The notes beneath the pieces are model-generated. The model searched no databases, was not told where the DNA came from, and worked only from the letters and a program-made list of their open reading frames with translations. From Leptasterias polaris (Eukaryota; Echinodermata; Asteroidea; Forcipulatida; Asteriidae), in contig JAZGTN010000063.1 in the NCBI GenBank assembly GCA_037783415.1, forward strand, positions 62,001-126,000: a DNA stretch of 64,000 nt, given 5' to 3'. Shown here in pieces: positions 1 through 10,034 of the stretch (positions within the stretch are counted from its first letter, which is position 1; each line of letters opens with the position of its first letter). The position numbers and the translations under genes were made by a program.

Positions 1-999
1 TGTTAAAAAATGAAATTATAAGTTTAACCAGGGCATAAATGTAGTGTGTAATTTGGAAAGGTATAGGGCTGCAGACCTTTTTAATCCCTGAACATCATAG
101 CCGACTAATATGAAAAATGTGGAAAGGAAGCAACGCGTGATGATATTCATTTTGGATCTCGTCGGTATCTGGTTTCATGCATATTCATTAAAAACATCGC
201 GGGTAAAAAAACATTACTATCCGGCGTTTCTCAAATTCAAGTGTAGTACTACACAGGCAATCCATAAGGGGGAAAAACCATTGAATGCCGGAACGACGTG
301 AGATAAAGTTTATCATGGACAAATTAGCCCGTTGGTTTCAAATGCTTAATATGTTATTGACTTGCAAATTTAAACAATTACAAGTGAGTTATCATAAAAG
401 TATGGTGTTCAATATCTGTCACCTCGCACCTTGTACCTCGCGTTATCGAATCTCCCGTATAAAAGAGTAATTTGGCAGGGGAAAAAATTACGAATGGCAA
501 AGGAAGAAGTTAAAGATGCATTGCCCGTAATTTGGACAAAACTTGACGGTCAAAAATTGATTTAAATGTAAAATTTGTATTCCGGGGTAGGAAGTCGTGT
601 GTGAGATCGGGCTCAGAGATTATGCATCAAATTGCGGCTAAGGCTGTAATTGCGGCTGACGGCTTCTAGTGGGGAACGCACGGAGACACGTTGTGGCGCA
701 GCCGGGATTCCGGACCCAGCCCGCTATAAAGTCACCCGATCGCTGCTGGTTATGGCCCGGCCATGCAGTACACTCGACCAGCGGTGACTCGCACTGCAGG
801 ACTGGTGAAATGTGCATCGTGGGCCATTACTAATCTATTGTCCGGGGATGGCAACTCGCCTACGTTTGCGTTAATTGCTGTTTTTTGTTAGGCCTATATG
901 AATCAGATTATTTTGAGAAACTTAAAGGTGTGTATAATATTACAAACGGGGTTGTCAGTGAACCCTAATTTGGTTTCAATAGCTCGATATAAAGTGGGG
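1..999. other. Region without a recognised gene
   Basis: I see no convincing coding exon. Short open frames here have poor composition and no splice context. The stretch 580-880 is clearly more GC-rich than its surroundings but matches no RNA gene I recognise. Confidence 0.5.
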
Positions 1000-1072
1000 G
1001 GGCAAAATGACTACCTTTTCAAAAGTGGGGGGGCAACTGCCCCCCTTGCCCCCCCGGTTCCGCCGCCGGTGC
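1000..1072. mobile_element. Possible right terminus of a G/C-run DNA transposon
   Basis: Two G-runs are followed by opposing C-runs, and the block ends in TTCCGCCGCCGGTG. This self-complementary G/C-run end resembles a DNA-transposon terminus. It abuts the reverse transcriptase fragment at about 1073. No partner terminus is visible upstream, so it could be a solo end or the edge of an element starting outside the window. Confidence 0.3.
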
Positions 1073-1775
1073 AAGCAACTTAGCAATAAACAAAGCGCCC
1101 GGTCTTGACGGTCTTTCGTGTGAGTTTTACCAATGTTTCTGGCCTCTCCTGAAAAATGACTTACTGTCCGTTTTAAACCATGCCGTTGATTGTGGCAGCC
1201 TGCCCCGCTCCTTTCAAAAAGGAGTCATCTCCCTCATTCCAAAAAAGGAGATCTTTCCGACGTCGCAAACTGGCGCCCTGTCTCACTCCTCAACACCGAC
1301 TATAAGATTTTTGCTAAGTTGCTGGCCAATAGGCTAAAGGATCACATGCATTCGGTAATCCATCATGATCAATCGTATTGTGTTCCAGATCGTTCAATTT
1401 ACGACAATATCCTTCTTATTAAAGATATCATTAATTGTTCTAATTTAAATGACACTCCCCTCGCCGTGCTCAACCTTGATCAAAGGAAAGCTTTTGACAA
1501 TGTTGACCACGAATATCTTTTTAGTACCATGAGATCCATGGGTTTTGGTGACCGGTTCATTTCTTACATACAACTTCTGTACAAAAACGCCGAAAGCCTT
1601 CTCAAGGTGGGTGGCTCACTCACCACCCCTTTCTCAGCAGAGAAAGGTATTCGTCAGGGCTGCCCGCTTTCTGGGCTGCTGTACTCAATTGCAATTGAGC
1701 CTTTACTCAATACACTTAGAAACCGTTTGGGAACCAATGGGTTTCCTCTCCCTGGTACCGATAAACATTGCCAGG
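1073..1775 (+). pseudogene. Tx1/L1-like LINE reverse transcriptase, N-terminal part (dead)
   Basis: This is the reverse transcriptase part of a non-LTR retrotransposon ORF2, which copies element RNA by target-primed reverse transcription. Visible motifs, in order: NKAPGLDGL (finger region), NWRPVSLLN, LDQRKAFDNVDH (first catalytic block) and RQGCPLSGLLYSIAIEPL. A run of A at about 1240-1250 is one base short, so the frame containing PGLDGL and the frame containing NWRPVSLL do not join. The coding sequence is then split by a DNA element at 1776 and resumes at 2709 with YADD. Motif style and the downstream WKG...LSYKGKVLIANQL block fit the Tx1/L1 group. The endonuclease is not present. Certainly inactive. 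Confidence 0.85.
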
Positions 1776-2708
1776 CAAGGGCGTCGATGGGTGGGGGACG
1801 GGGGGGGGGGGGGGACATGTCCCCCCCACTTTTTAGACTGGGGGGGGGGGACAGCATATCAGATGTCCCCCCCACTTTTTGATTGACTTTTCATTAGAAA
1901 TATGCAACAAAATATAAAAATACACACTATTTTCTTGATTTAATATTTCATTAAAATTTTTGTTGAAATAAAAGAATAGCGAACAAACGGTGAAATGTTT
2001 TCTTAATTTTCATTTTGTTTTTGATGGACCACGCGCCGAATGATATTTTGGGCCTATTTCCGTTTCTATAATATAGACAATAGACGACAAGTTTCGTCCA
2101 AGACATGAACGCCAAAATCCCACTTACATACCTTGTTAGCATTCAAGTTATGCGTCATTTGTGTATGCTATGTACGGTACACGATCCCTCCACAAAGGAA
2201 GTCTGTGTGTACGCGCACGTGCAAATGTGTTACATTTTGTTACAATCGCAAAACGCACAAAATGTAGTAAAATCCAGTTTTTGCCATGACAGACAAGCCT
2301 TGTCGAGGAAGCAGTATTTTGTTTTTTCGAAGAACTTCAAGCTGACACACGATAAACACCGGACTAAAGCTTTAATCTCCATACATGATTATCCATCAAC
2401 AAGGGAAGACATTTTATAAATATTTAACCTAAAGCTTTTTGAACATTTTGAGTGCGTTCCGGTCCTACTAATTTCTTTGCGTGTCATTCTCTAAATACAC
2501 TCTGTATGTAAGATTCATAATTATTACGTAAAAATGTTTGTTGTGGTCACATGGTCTGTTTGCACAAAACTACACGTATGATGTCACCGTTCCCTTTACA
2601 CAAATTAAATTTAAAAGTAATGGTGTGGGGTGCAAATAATGCAAGATGTATTTTTTCAAGACTTGCTCGCCCGTCCCCCCTACTTTTCAGTAGCGATCGA
2701 CGCCCTTG
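1776..2708. mobile_element. hAT-like non-autonomous DNA element, copy 1 (perfect 8-bp TSD)
   Basis: The termini are inverted repeats: CAAGGGCGTCGAT at the left and ATCGACGCCCTTG at the right. The flanks TTGCCAGG (1768-1775) and TTGCCAGG (2709-2716) are an exact 8-bp target duplication. Removing the element plus one duplication reads straight through the host reverse transcriptase frame. Eight-bp duplications are typical of hAT (also P-type) transposons. No transposase is visible in the 933 bp. The left end contains a long G-run. Confidence 0.85.
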
Positions 2709-3165
2709 TTGCCAGGTCTCGGCCTACGCAGACGACGTTACTATCTTTGTCACCACCAATTGTGGTTTTAATATTGTAGATGATGTGTATAAACTCTTCA
2801 ATAAATCCTCTGCTGCCTGCCTCAATTACCAAAAATCTCGAGGCCTGTGGGTCGGGTCCTGGATCGGCAGAACCGACGAGCCCCTTAACTTCCGCTGGAA
2901 TAACGAGGGGCTTCCATTTCTTGGAGTTCACTTGGGAAATACCAATTGCTACCTCAAACAAAATTGGGTCGCTTGCAAAAACAAACTCTGCAACACTCTT
3001 TCACGCTGGAAAGGTATTGCAAACTTTCTGTCATACAAAGGCAAAGTTCTCATCGCAAACCAACTTGCGGCTTCCAAAATCTTCCACTGTTTAGCCGTTC
3101 TCTCTCCCCCTGACAAAGTCCTAAGTGAACTCCAGGGTATGGTCGTCGATTTCGTCTGGTCCAAT
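2709..3165 (+). pseudogene. Tx1/L1-like LINE reverse transcriptase, C-terminal part (dead)
   Basis: Continuation of the reverse transcriptase interrupted at 1775. It begins with the catalytic SAYADD box and runs through FLGVHLG and a WKG...LSYKGKVLIANQLAASK block to the PP...VDFVWS region typical of Tx1/L1 thumb and connection sequence. It is open for about 150 codons and ends where a second copy of the same DNA element begins at 3166. The rest of ORF2 is not found on the far side, where an unrelated tandem repeat starts. The element is therefore truncated or rearranged at this junction. Confidence 0.85.
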
Positions 3166-3246
3166 CAAGGGCGTCGATGGGTGGGGGACGGGGGGGACGG
3201 GGGGACGGGGGGGGGGACGGGGGGGGGGACGGGGGGGGGGGACGGG

Positions 3247-3295
<49 letters not shown>

Positions 3296-3963
3296 GGGGG
3301 GGGGGGGGGGACATGTTCCCCCCACTTTTTAGACTGGGGGACAGCATATCAGATGTCCCCCCCCCCCACTTTTTGATTGACTGTTCATTAGAAATATGCA
3401 ACAACATTTTCTTGATTTAATATTTCATTACAATTTTTTTTCAAGTAAAAGAATAGCGAACAAACGATGAAATGTTTTCTTCATTTTCATATTTTTTTCT
3501 GATGGACCACGCGCAGAATGGTATTTTGGGCCCATTTCCGCTTATATAATACAGACAATAGATGACACGTATCGTCCAAGACAAGAACGCCAAAATCCCG
3601 CTTACATACCTTGTTAGCATTCAAGTTATGCGTCGTTTGTGTATGCTATAATGTACGGTACACGATCCCTCCACAAAGGAAGTATGTGTGTGCGCACACG
3701 TGCAAATGTGTTTCATTTTGTTACAATCGCACAACGCACAAAATGTTGTAAAATCCATTCAAATAAATAGGAGCAGTTTGGGCCATGACAAGATTTGTTG
3801 AAGAAGCAATATTTTGTTTTTTCGAAGAACTACAAGCTGACACACGATAAACGCCGGACTCCCGAAGCATATTAAAAATGTGGGGTGCAAATAATGTAAG
3901 ATGTATTTTTTCAAGACTTGCTCGACCGTCCCCCCTACTTTTCAGTAGCGATCGACGCCCTTG
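3166..3963. mobile_element. hAT-like non-autonomous DNA element, copy 2
   Basis: Same termini and internal sequence as 1776-2708, but about 135 bp shorter internally and with an expanded G-rich left end. The flanks GGTCCAAT and AGTGAATC do not match, so one side has probably been rearranged since insertion. No transposase is visible. Confidence 0.8.
3186..3311. repeat. G-run minisatellite (GGGGGGAC-type)
   Basis: More than a dozen runs of 4-18 G are separated by AC or A. It lies inside copy 2 of the hAT-like element, and the equivalent place in copy 1 (1795-1815) is a short G-run. Open frames across it (poly-Gly/Thr and poly-Pro) are simple-repeat artefacts. Length may be unreliable in assembly. 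Confidence 0.85.
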
Positions 3964-4650
3964 AGTGAATCAGTCTTTAAGATTCTGGACTAAAAACATA
4001 ATTTATATCCATAACGAAGGGTACAAATTCTTTACCAGAGGTAGTTGACTCAACCGTATAGGCATTTGTGCGTGTTACCTATGGCAAATGGTGTCTATAT
4101 TGATTTGGGTAATTAACCACTAATTAGTTACCGAAATTGGCCAGCTCAAAAATTTGATATGCCCAGGGTATCAGTCTTTAAGATTCTGGAATAAAAAATG
4201 TATTTATATTCATAACGAAGGGTACAAATTCTTTACCAGAGGTAGTTGACTCAACCGTATAGGCATTTGTGCGTGTTACCTATGGCAAATGGTGTCTATA
4301 TTGATTTGGGTAATTAACCACTAATTAGTTACCGAAATTGGCCAGCTCAAAAATTTGATATGCCCAGGGTATCAGTCTTTAGGATTCTGGACAATTTATT
4401 TTTTTTAAATTCATAATGAAGGGTACAAATTCTTTACAAGATGTAGTTGACTCAACCGTATAGGCATTTGTGCGTGCTATTTATAGCAAATGGTGTCTGT
4501 ATTGATTTGGGTAATTAACCACTAAATAGTGACCGAAATTGGCCAGCTCAAAAATTTGATATGCCCAGGGTAGAAGTCTTCAAGATTCTTGAAAAAATGT
4601 TTAACTTTTATTCATAACGAAGGGTACAAATTCTTTTCAAAACGTGTTTT
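3964..4650. repeat. 201-bp tandem repeat, about 3.4 copies
   Basis: The phrase CAGTCTTTAAGATTCTGG starts at 3971 and 4172; a third copy starts at 4373 and a degraded fourth near 4574, so the period is 201 bp. The first two units are nearly identical and the later ones more diverged. No coding potential is seen. Confidence 0.85.
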
Positions 4651-4899
4651 CAAATTAAACAACGTCTATTATGACATTATGCATACACTCAATTTGTCTC
4701 CGTGTTTGCGGCTTATTTTCTAACATTTTATGTATTACATTTTTTAATTTTTATTGCTTTCCATTGACCTATAGTTATATGATTTCAATATTATCGAGAG
4801 AAAAACCCTAATTTTTGGCTTGTTTTTGAGTATTCGTTCGGATAAAATAACGATTTCACCATTAGAAATGAGAAAAATTAGCCATTTGTTCACCTCCCT
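4651..4899. other. AT-rich spacer
   Basis: Nothing recognised between the 201-bp repeat and the downstream end of the LINE ORF1 remnant. Confidence 0.4.
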
Positions 4900-5071
4900 G
4901 TACTGCATGTGTTCTATTTTCTGAATACGCGGCTGGTTTTTTCCGGGAATACGCGGCTGGCTATTTCGGGCCCAATACTGTGCTAGCTTCAGCTCGGTGA
5001 GGACTGTTACGCATAGGCTTGAGCTGTTTGACAAGTCCGGAAATGTTTGTTGTGAATTTGCGGCGATATAT
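4900..5071 (-). pseudogene. Tx1-type LINE ORF1, C-terminal remnant
   Basis: On the minus strand this continues ORF1 beyond the piggyBac-like insertion. Codons include KFTTNISGLVKQLKPMR, similar in character to the C-terminal tail of Tx1-type ORF1 proteins. The reading frame decays towards 4900, where a 22-bp direct duplication (4922-4968) is present. Assignment rests mainly on position next to 5842-6740. Confidence 0.5.
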
Positions 5072-5841
5072 CCCTTTCAGTACCGCCGTGCCATAGCGGC
5101 TCAAAACAACATTCCACTTGGTGACCAATGAGCCCGTATGGCACGGAATTATTAGCACTCTTGGTGACCAATGAGCCTCTGTGGCACATCGACCAAAAGT
5201 AAGTTATCAAAATGTTAATAGCCCCCTCAATCGCCTTTTGTCCATCCCCTTGGTAACAAGCTGGCCGCGTGTGCCCTGAAGCGTCGCAAGTTTAAAAATT
5301 TAAGCGGTATCGTTAAGCGTCCCCCCACGCATTCTTCAGTAAGAGATCATTCTGTCAACATGGCCGAAGAAAATGATAAAATTTTGGAAGAAATTTTCGC
5401 AGACAGTGGTTCAGAAATGTCATCTGACGAGGAATCGCCACTTGAGGACTCGGAGACGTCAGAAGACAGTGAGGATACTTATGTTTATTTAACGTTTCAA
5501 AAATATGTCTCATGCAGATTGGTATGAACAGCTACTTGACAAATGTTTAGCTTAAACATTTAAACTACTCAATTGTGTATTTAGTGGTCATAATACCATA
5601 CCTCAAATATATGTTTAAGGCAATGATTTAGTCCAAGGCAATATGCCAAAGGAAACAGTAATTTAATTGCTTGCTCAACTTGCATTATGTGACTAGGACC
5701 TAGGCTAACCCCAATCTGCCTTGTGAGGGCGCTGTAACCTCAAATTTTCCTAAAATAGTGTTGGTCACCAGTTAGCCATGTCAAGGAAATGTCTCTGGTC
5801 ACCATGGCATAAGTAGCCAATATGTGTTGGTACTGAAAGGG
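5072..5841 (+). mobile_element. piggyBac-like element, internally deleted
   Basis: Terminal inverted repeats are CCCTTTCAGTACC (left) and GGTACTGAAAGGG (right). Subterminal TGGTGACCA-type repeats occur twice near the left end and inverted near the right end. Both the CCC...GGG termini and the acidic ORF start inside fit the piggyBac superfamily. The expected TTAA duplication is not seen: the flanks are ATAT and TTAT. The element sits inside a Tx1-type ORF1, which supports the boundaries. Confidence 0.7.
5360..5527 (+). pseudogene. piggyBac-like transposase N-terminal fragment
   Basis: A 55-codon ORF begins with an ATG (MAEENDKILEEIFADSG) and continues with a strongly acidic serine-rich stretch (SDEES, EDSETSEDSED). 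Acidic N-termini of this type are common in piggyBac transposases. It then enters unrelated sequence and stops. The catalytic domain (DDD) and C-terminal cysteine domain are absent, so this is the remnant of an internal deletion. The start is the first ATG after the left terminal region. Confidence 0.6.
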
Positions 5842-6740
5842 TTATTCTGGTTTTTTTCGGGCTTTGACGGAGCTGAGAAATTTGATAAGTTCCACGTTTG
5901 AAAGTGGTCCCTTACATGTAGGTAGTGAATCGGCAAATAGAAGTGCATCATCGTCAGTGGTTTGTGTGTCCTCCCACTGCTCCGAGTCGGTCGCAGGGCC
6001 GCCCACTGTGGAGAGGGGCGGAGCACTGTTTTTAGAGGTTTTTGGGGGGTTCTTGGGAGGATGTTTAGGGTCAGATTTGTTGCCATGAATAAAAGTTGGA
6101 GGGGGGTTAAGTGGATTGCCAGTGTCATTGGCAGGTGCTGTACTGTTTTTTTTTTGCAGGAGCGGCTGATGTGGCCGTATTCTCCACAGTTAAAAAACAC
6201 TTGACGGACTCGGTAGACAGGAAGACACGATAATTTACGCCAGCATAGGTAAAATTAATGTGATCGGGAGGAGTGACATTACCGTTAAAAAGTACCTGTA
6301 CTTGCCTTCTAAATGACATTATGTGGGACAGCTCTTTGCTTTTAAAACCAAGGGGTATGGGTCGGATCTGAGACACCACCTTACAGAAACCAGATATATT
6401 GTGAACAAGAACAGAATTCGGAATTTCGGGGTACACATTGGAGAGAGTAAGCCGAGTAGTGGGTTTATTGAGCGGAGTGAGCTCGAGAAAGGAATCACCG
6501 AGTCTCAGACCGTGATTGATAGCGTCAATGACTGCCGCTCTCGAGCTCAAATAAATGGCAACTCGGCCATTGGAAATGCGAGATGCAGAGACAACATCTT
6601 CAGGTGGAACGTGAGTGACAAAAGCATCAATGTATCTTTGAATAGGGATATGGTCAGTAGCTTTAAAAACAACTCCATTGTTCCTGGTAACGCTGCTGAA
6701 AGGCTCGCCACCCCATGAACAGTGGTTTTTCCAGGGGCAG
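5842..6740 (-). pseudogene. Tx1-type LINE ORF1 with CCHC zinc knuckle (frameshifted)
   Basis: This encodes the nucleic-acid-binding ORF1 protein of a LINE. Reading on the minus strand, a segment near 6690-6200 contains VHNISGFCKVVSQIRPIPLG and MSFRRQVQVLF, a conserved pattern of Tx1-type ORF1. It leads to a zinc knuckle, CFNCGEYGHISRSC (C-x2-C-x4-H-x4-C), at about 6195-6150. A T-run just before the knuckle shifts the frame. After the knuckle a proline-rich linker and an acidic segment end with LSNVELIKFLSSVKARKKPE. The sequence is then broken by the piggyBac-like element and resumes at 5071. It is opposite in strand to the reverse transcriptase at 1073-3165, so they are not one intact element. 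Confidence 0.75.
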
Positions 6741-7089
6741 CCGTGCTCTTGCCCGACTGCCCTTGAATGGAGGTTTTTGCTTGACTGGCCAAAAGGGCCA
6801 GCCTAGCTGTAAAAAGTTGCAGAAATTTTGGAAAAATGAGCCCCAAAATACAGCAAATAGAAAACACCAAACAAGGGGAGGCCGGTCTAGCCTAATCAAT
6901 AAACAATAATCTACAACCAAGAGAACTAGGACCATACAAGGTCAAAAAGCTCAATTAATTCTACTTACTACGGAGCTCGATCGAAATACGTGCCACACGA
7001 AGAAGAAGATGAAGACCAGAAGCTTCAGAACAACCATATTTCTTTGTACAGCTCTAGTAACTTCAAACACTCGTGCTTTTTAGTAGAGA

Positions 7090-8290
7090 GTGTTTTTAGT
7101 AAGGACAGAACATTCTGAGCCGTTCAAAAATGTTCATTCTCGTTCAAGCTGAGATTGAACCGTTATAGAGCGTTAAAGAGAGTTTAAGAGCGAGCACACA
7201 TTATGACAGCATTAGTATAGCATTCTGAGCTGTTAGAAAATTCTTAGTCTCAGACAATGCTGTGGATTTAACGAGTAGTAGCTTCTTTAAACCAAAAATA
7301 CAGACATTTCTGAGCGGAGTGAAAATCACCAAAAGCTTTACCATGTTTTTTTTAGTGTAAACAGATTATTCAAAGTTTCGTCTCTGATCACGCTGAGCTT
7401 CATTCAGATCACCCATTTTGTTATGAGCCTTCTGAGAAAATTGAATTTGTTTTCGACTCCGATTCGGCTGAGATTGAACCAGTACCTCCAATACAACACA
7501 TTTCTTTATTTTAATCTAATTACTGAAAGTACAATCTGAGAGGAGTTGACCTTTCTTGAGCGGTTTGGAATGATTTCGTCTCCGAATCTTCCGAGATAAA
7601 GCACACCAATTTTTCTTTGATCAGAATTTATTAATGTGTTTTCGTTTCGCTTCAGCTGAGATTGACAACCATGTTTCTTGAAAGCGCATTCTGAGGAGTT
7701 TGAAAAATGTTCTTCTCCGATAGCGCTGAGATTGAATTGCTATTTGAAGAACACCCATGTTTCATATTAAAGAATTTATCTTAAGGCAATCGGAACAGTT
7801 TAAAAATTGTCGCAGATCAGATTGAGATTAGAACCGTACTATACCTTTAGAGCAATTATGTTTGTTGGTGAAGAATTCTGACCGGTTTGGAAAATTCTAG
7901 TCTCAGATCACGCTGGGTCCTTAAGTACACCCATGTTTCATTTAACGGAATTTATCTCACAGCGTTGAAAATTGTTCGTCTCCGATCCGATTGAGATTGA
8001 AACAGTAGTTTCAAATACACACGTTTCTTAATAAAGAGTCAAGGAGAGGGCATTCTGAGCAGTTAAGAAACATGTCTCCGGTTCGCCTGAGATTGAACCT
8101 GTTGCTTTATACACACATGCATTTTAATCTTGAAGAATAGCCATGCTTCTTATTGAACTAGATTGAACTTGAAGCTTCACTTCACCCAAGTTTCTTACAC
8201 AAGTGATGACGGACCATTTTGAATTTGTTTCGTCACCGATTCACTTGTGTGAAATTCGAAGTTTACATCGATTTTTCGAGGGGAACAATA
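7090..8290. repeat. Degenerate tandem repeat, about 100-120 bp period
   Basis: Recurring, strongly diverged phrases include CATTCTGAGCGGTT, AAATGTTCGTCTCCGATT, GCTGAGATTGAACC and ACACCCATGTTTCTT. They occur in the same order roughly every 100-120 bp. Examples start near 7107, 7221, 7427, 7532, 7637, 7680, 7985 and 8050. No open frame is conserved. Confidence 0.65.
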
Positions 8291-8336
8291 AGGTACTTCT
8301 TAAAATGAAATCTATGTTGATTACCCGTTTCGCAAT

Positions 8337-8430
8337 TGATTTGAATAAATTAGGTTAGCTGAAAAGTTGTTATCCCTCCTTTTTTTTTGAGGGATAACAT
8401 TTTTTCAGCCAACCTAATTGATTCAAATCA
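8337..8430. repeat. Near-perfect 42-bp inverted repeat (hairpin)
   Basis: The left arm (8337-8379) and right arm (8389-8430) pair over about 42 positions with 4 mismatches around a T-rich loop of about 9 bases. The core of the left arm is GTTATCCCTCC and the right arm begins GAGGGATAAC. It may be a small foldback element or, if transcribed, a precursor-like hairpin. It lies just beyond the candidate poly(A) site of the PLAG gene. Confidence 0.75.
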
Positions 8431-8471
8431 TAACAGAAACATAACATAAACACATTTGGAAAAGCTTTTTT

Positions 8472-8477
8472 TTTATT
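8472..8477 (-). terminator. Candidate poly(A) signal for the PLAG gene
   Basis: The minus strand reads AATAAA. T/GT-rich sequence lies about 20-45 bp downstream (8415-8455), as expected for a cleavage region. Other AATAAA matches exist upstream in this AT-rich tract, so the choice of the most distal one is a guess. Confidence 0.25.
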
Positions 8478-9808
8478 GATTCATTTTGCAATGTATACGT
8501 TCTTAGTTGCAGAAATAATTAAATAATTATGTTCAATGACATTAACAACTGAATTGAAAGCTCTTACCCGTAAACGATTCTAGAAAAGAGGCATTCCATT
8601 CTGCCCTCAAGAATATGTAAAACATATCAAAACGCAGGAATAGATAAAAATTGTCTAACCACACTAATATGCACACACATGAAAAAGTTGCATAACATTT
8701 AAAAAAATGAAAGCCATGGAAAACTTATCAGTTTTTCTACTTTACCAACTTACATACGCATATTATTTTTTGGAAGGATACTGGTAGAGTTGGCTTACAT
8801 TTCTTACATTCGACTCACTTCTTTTACTTATACACCCACACACGTACAAGTTAAAGCACCCACAACATTTAAATTAGACAACTACGATTAATTGAATTTG
8901 AAAAATGTTTTAACAAACCTGAGCATCGTCTTTAAGACTACTTAAAGGACATCATTTTGAGATAAACTGGGTAAAATGATGTCAAATATGGTGCAATATT
9001 ATTGAATATCTGCTTTAAAATCCTCCTTAAAATAATGCAAATAATAAAAGCTTAATTGCGTTGAAGTTGCCAAAATATTGATATTTTAAGTATGGAAGAC
9101 ATCAAGAAATTAATCATGCTTTTGTTGCATAAATCAAGTCAACGTAGAGGCACCCATTGAAAATATTCATATGTTAAGAAACAATGAGTGTTCAACACAA
9201 TTTATTTATACAGAATAAGTTTCAATCGTTTTTGTAGATGCCGAAAAGAATAACAAAATGCTTCCATAACTCAAAAATATACGTAAAACTCTACACTCTA
9301 ATTTACTTATCCTTCAAAAATTAGATTTTTTTTTACTGACGATATACTTATTATTTCCTATAGTGACCGTGAGTTGAGTAAATATCGTAACATTTTGTTG
9401 TACCAAAGTTTGTCCTAACTCACACATGCAAACATTAAGATAAAAAAAACCACAAACAAATTGGCAACAGACAACTTATACAAGGAAGGAACAACATTTT
9501 TCTAAGGAAATTTCCATGAAGTGAATTTCTTTTTACCGAAGGCAAGTTTGAAAAATTATTTCAGCTTAAAATAAATTGCAAATTACCTCCGAATTTCAAA
9601 ACCAAGGATACCAGGAAATGACATGATACAATAATTCTGCCTCTCAAGTTAATGTCTTGTTTTCAGAAAGCCTAATATTGGTTAAATGGAATATTAGGAA
9701 TAACAAAACATACATCAAATGTTTGATTTAACCAATGGTGTTTTTTTCACTAGTCAAACGGGAAACAACAAATGGCATGATTTTCTACATTCTTGGACAG
9801 TTGATAGG

Positions 9809-10034
9809 TCAGTTGGAATTGTCCATCTTTTCTGCATATCTTTTAATACCGTTATGGTCATAATGTGAATTCCCATCTTCAAGACACTTACATGTAATGT
9901 GATCATCCCAGTCATTGAAAAGAAAGTTTGATACGGCGTTTGCTGTACCATGTTGCATTTGATAAGGATGCAAACTGACATCCAGTTGGTAAGAAGCAAT
10001 TTTGTCCCATTGCCTGTGGGTTTTCCTGCGAGAC
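9809..10034 (-). CDS. Unrecognised exon-like ORF
   Basis: On the minus strand a good acceptor (pyrimidine tract then TTTCCAG) precedes 10034. The frame starting one base later stays open for about 75 codons to a TGA at 9809. The product is charged and protein-like (for example NDWDDHITCKCLEDGNSHYD). A consensus donor (T|GTAAGT) also occurs inside at 9892, so the segment could be an internal exon (9892-10034) or a terminal one. It lies on the same strand as and downstream of PLAG. It could be an alternative 3' exon, the end of another gene, or chance. I do not recognise the protein. Confidence 0.3.

Noticed and set aside
110..470. Two 60-codon ORFs at the window start
   Set aside because: Length expected by chance, with no splice or homology support.
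580..880. GC-rich segment as a possible rRNA or snRNA gene
   Set aside because: No recognisable conserved rRNA, snRNA or tRNA core.
3050..3420. Poly-Gly/Thr and poly-Pro ORFs
   Set aside because: Pure translation of the G-run minisatellite.
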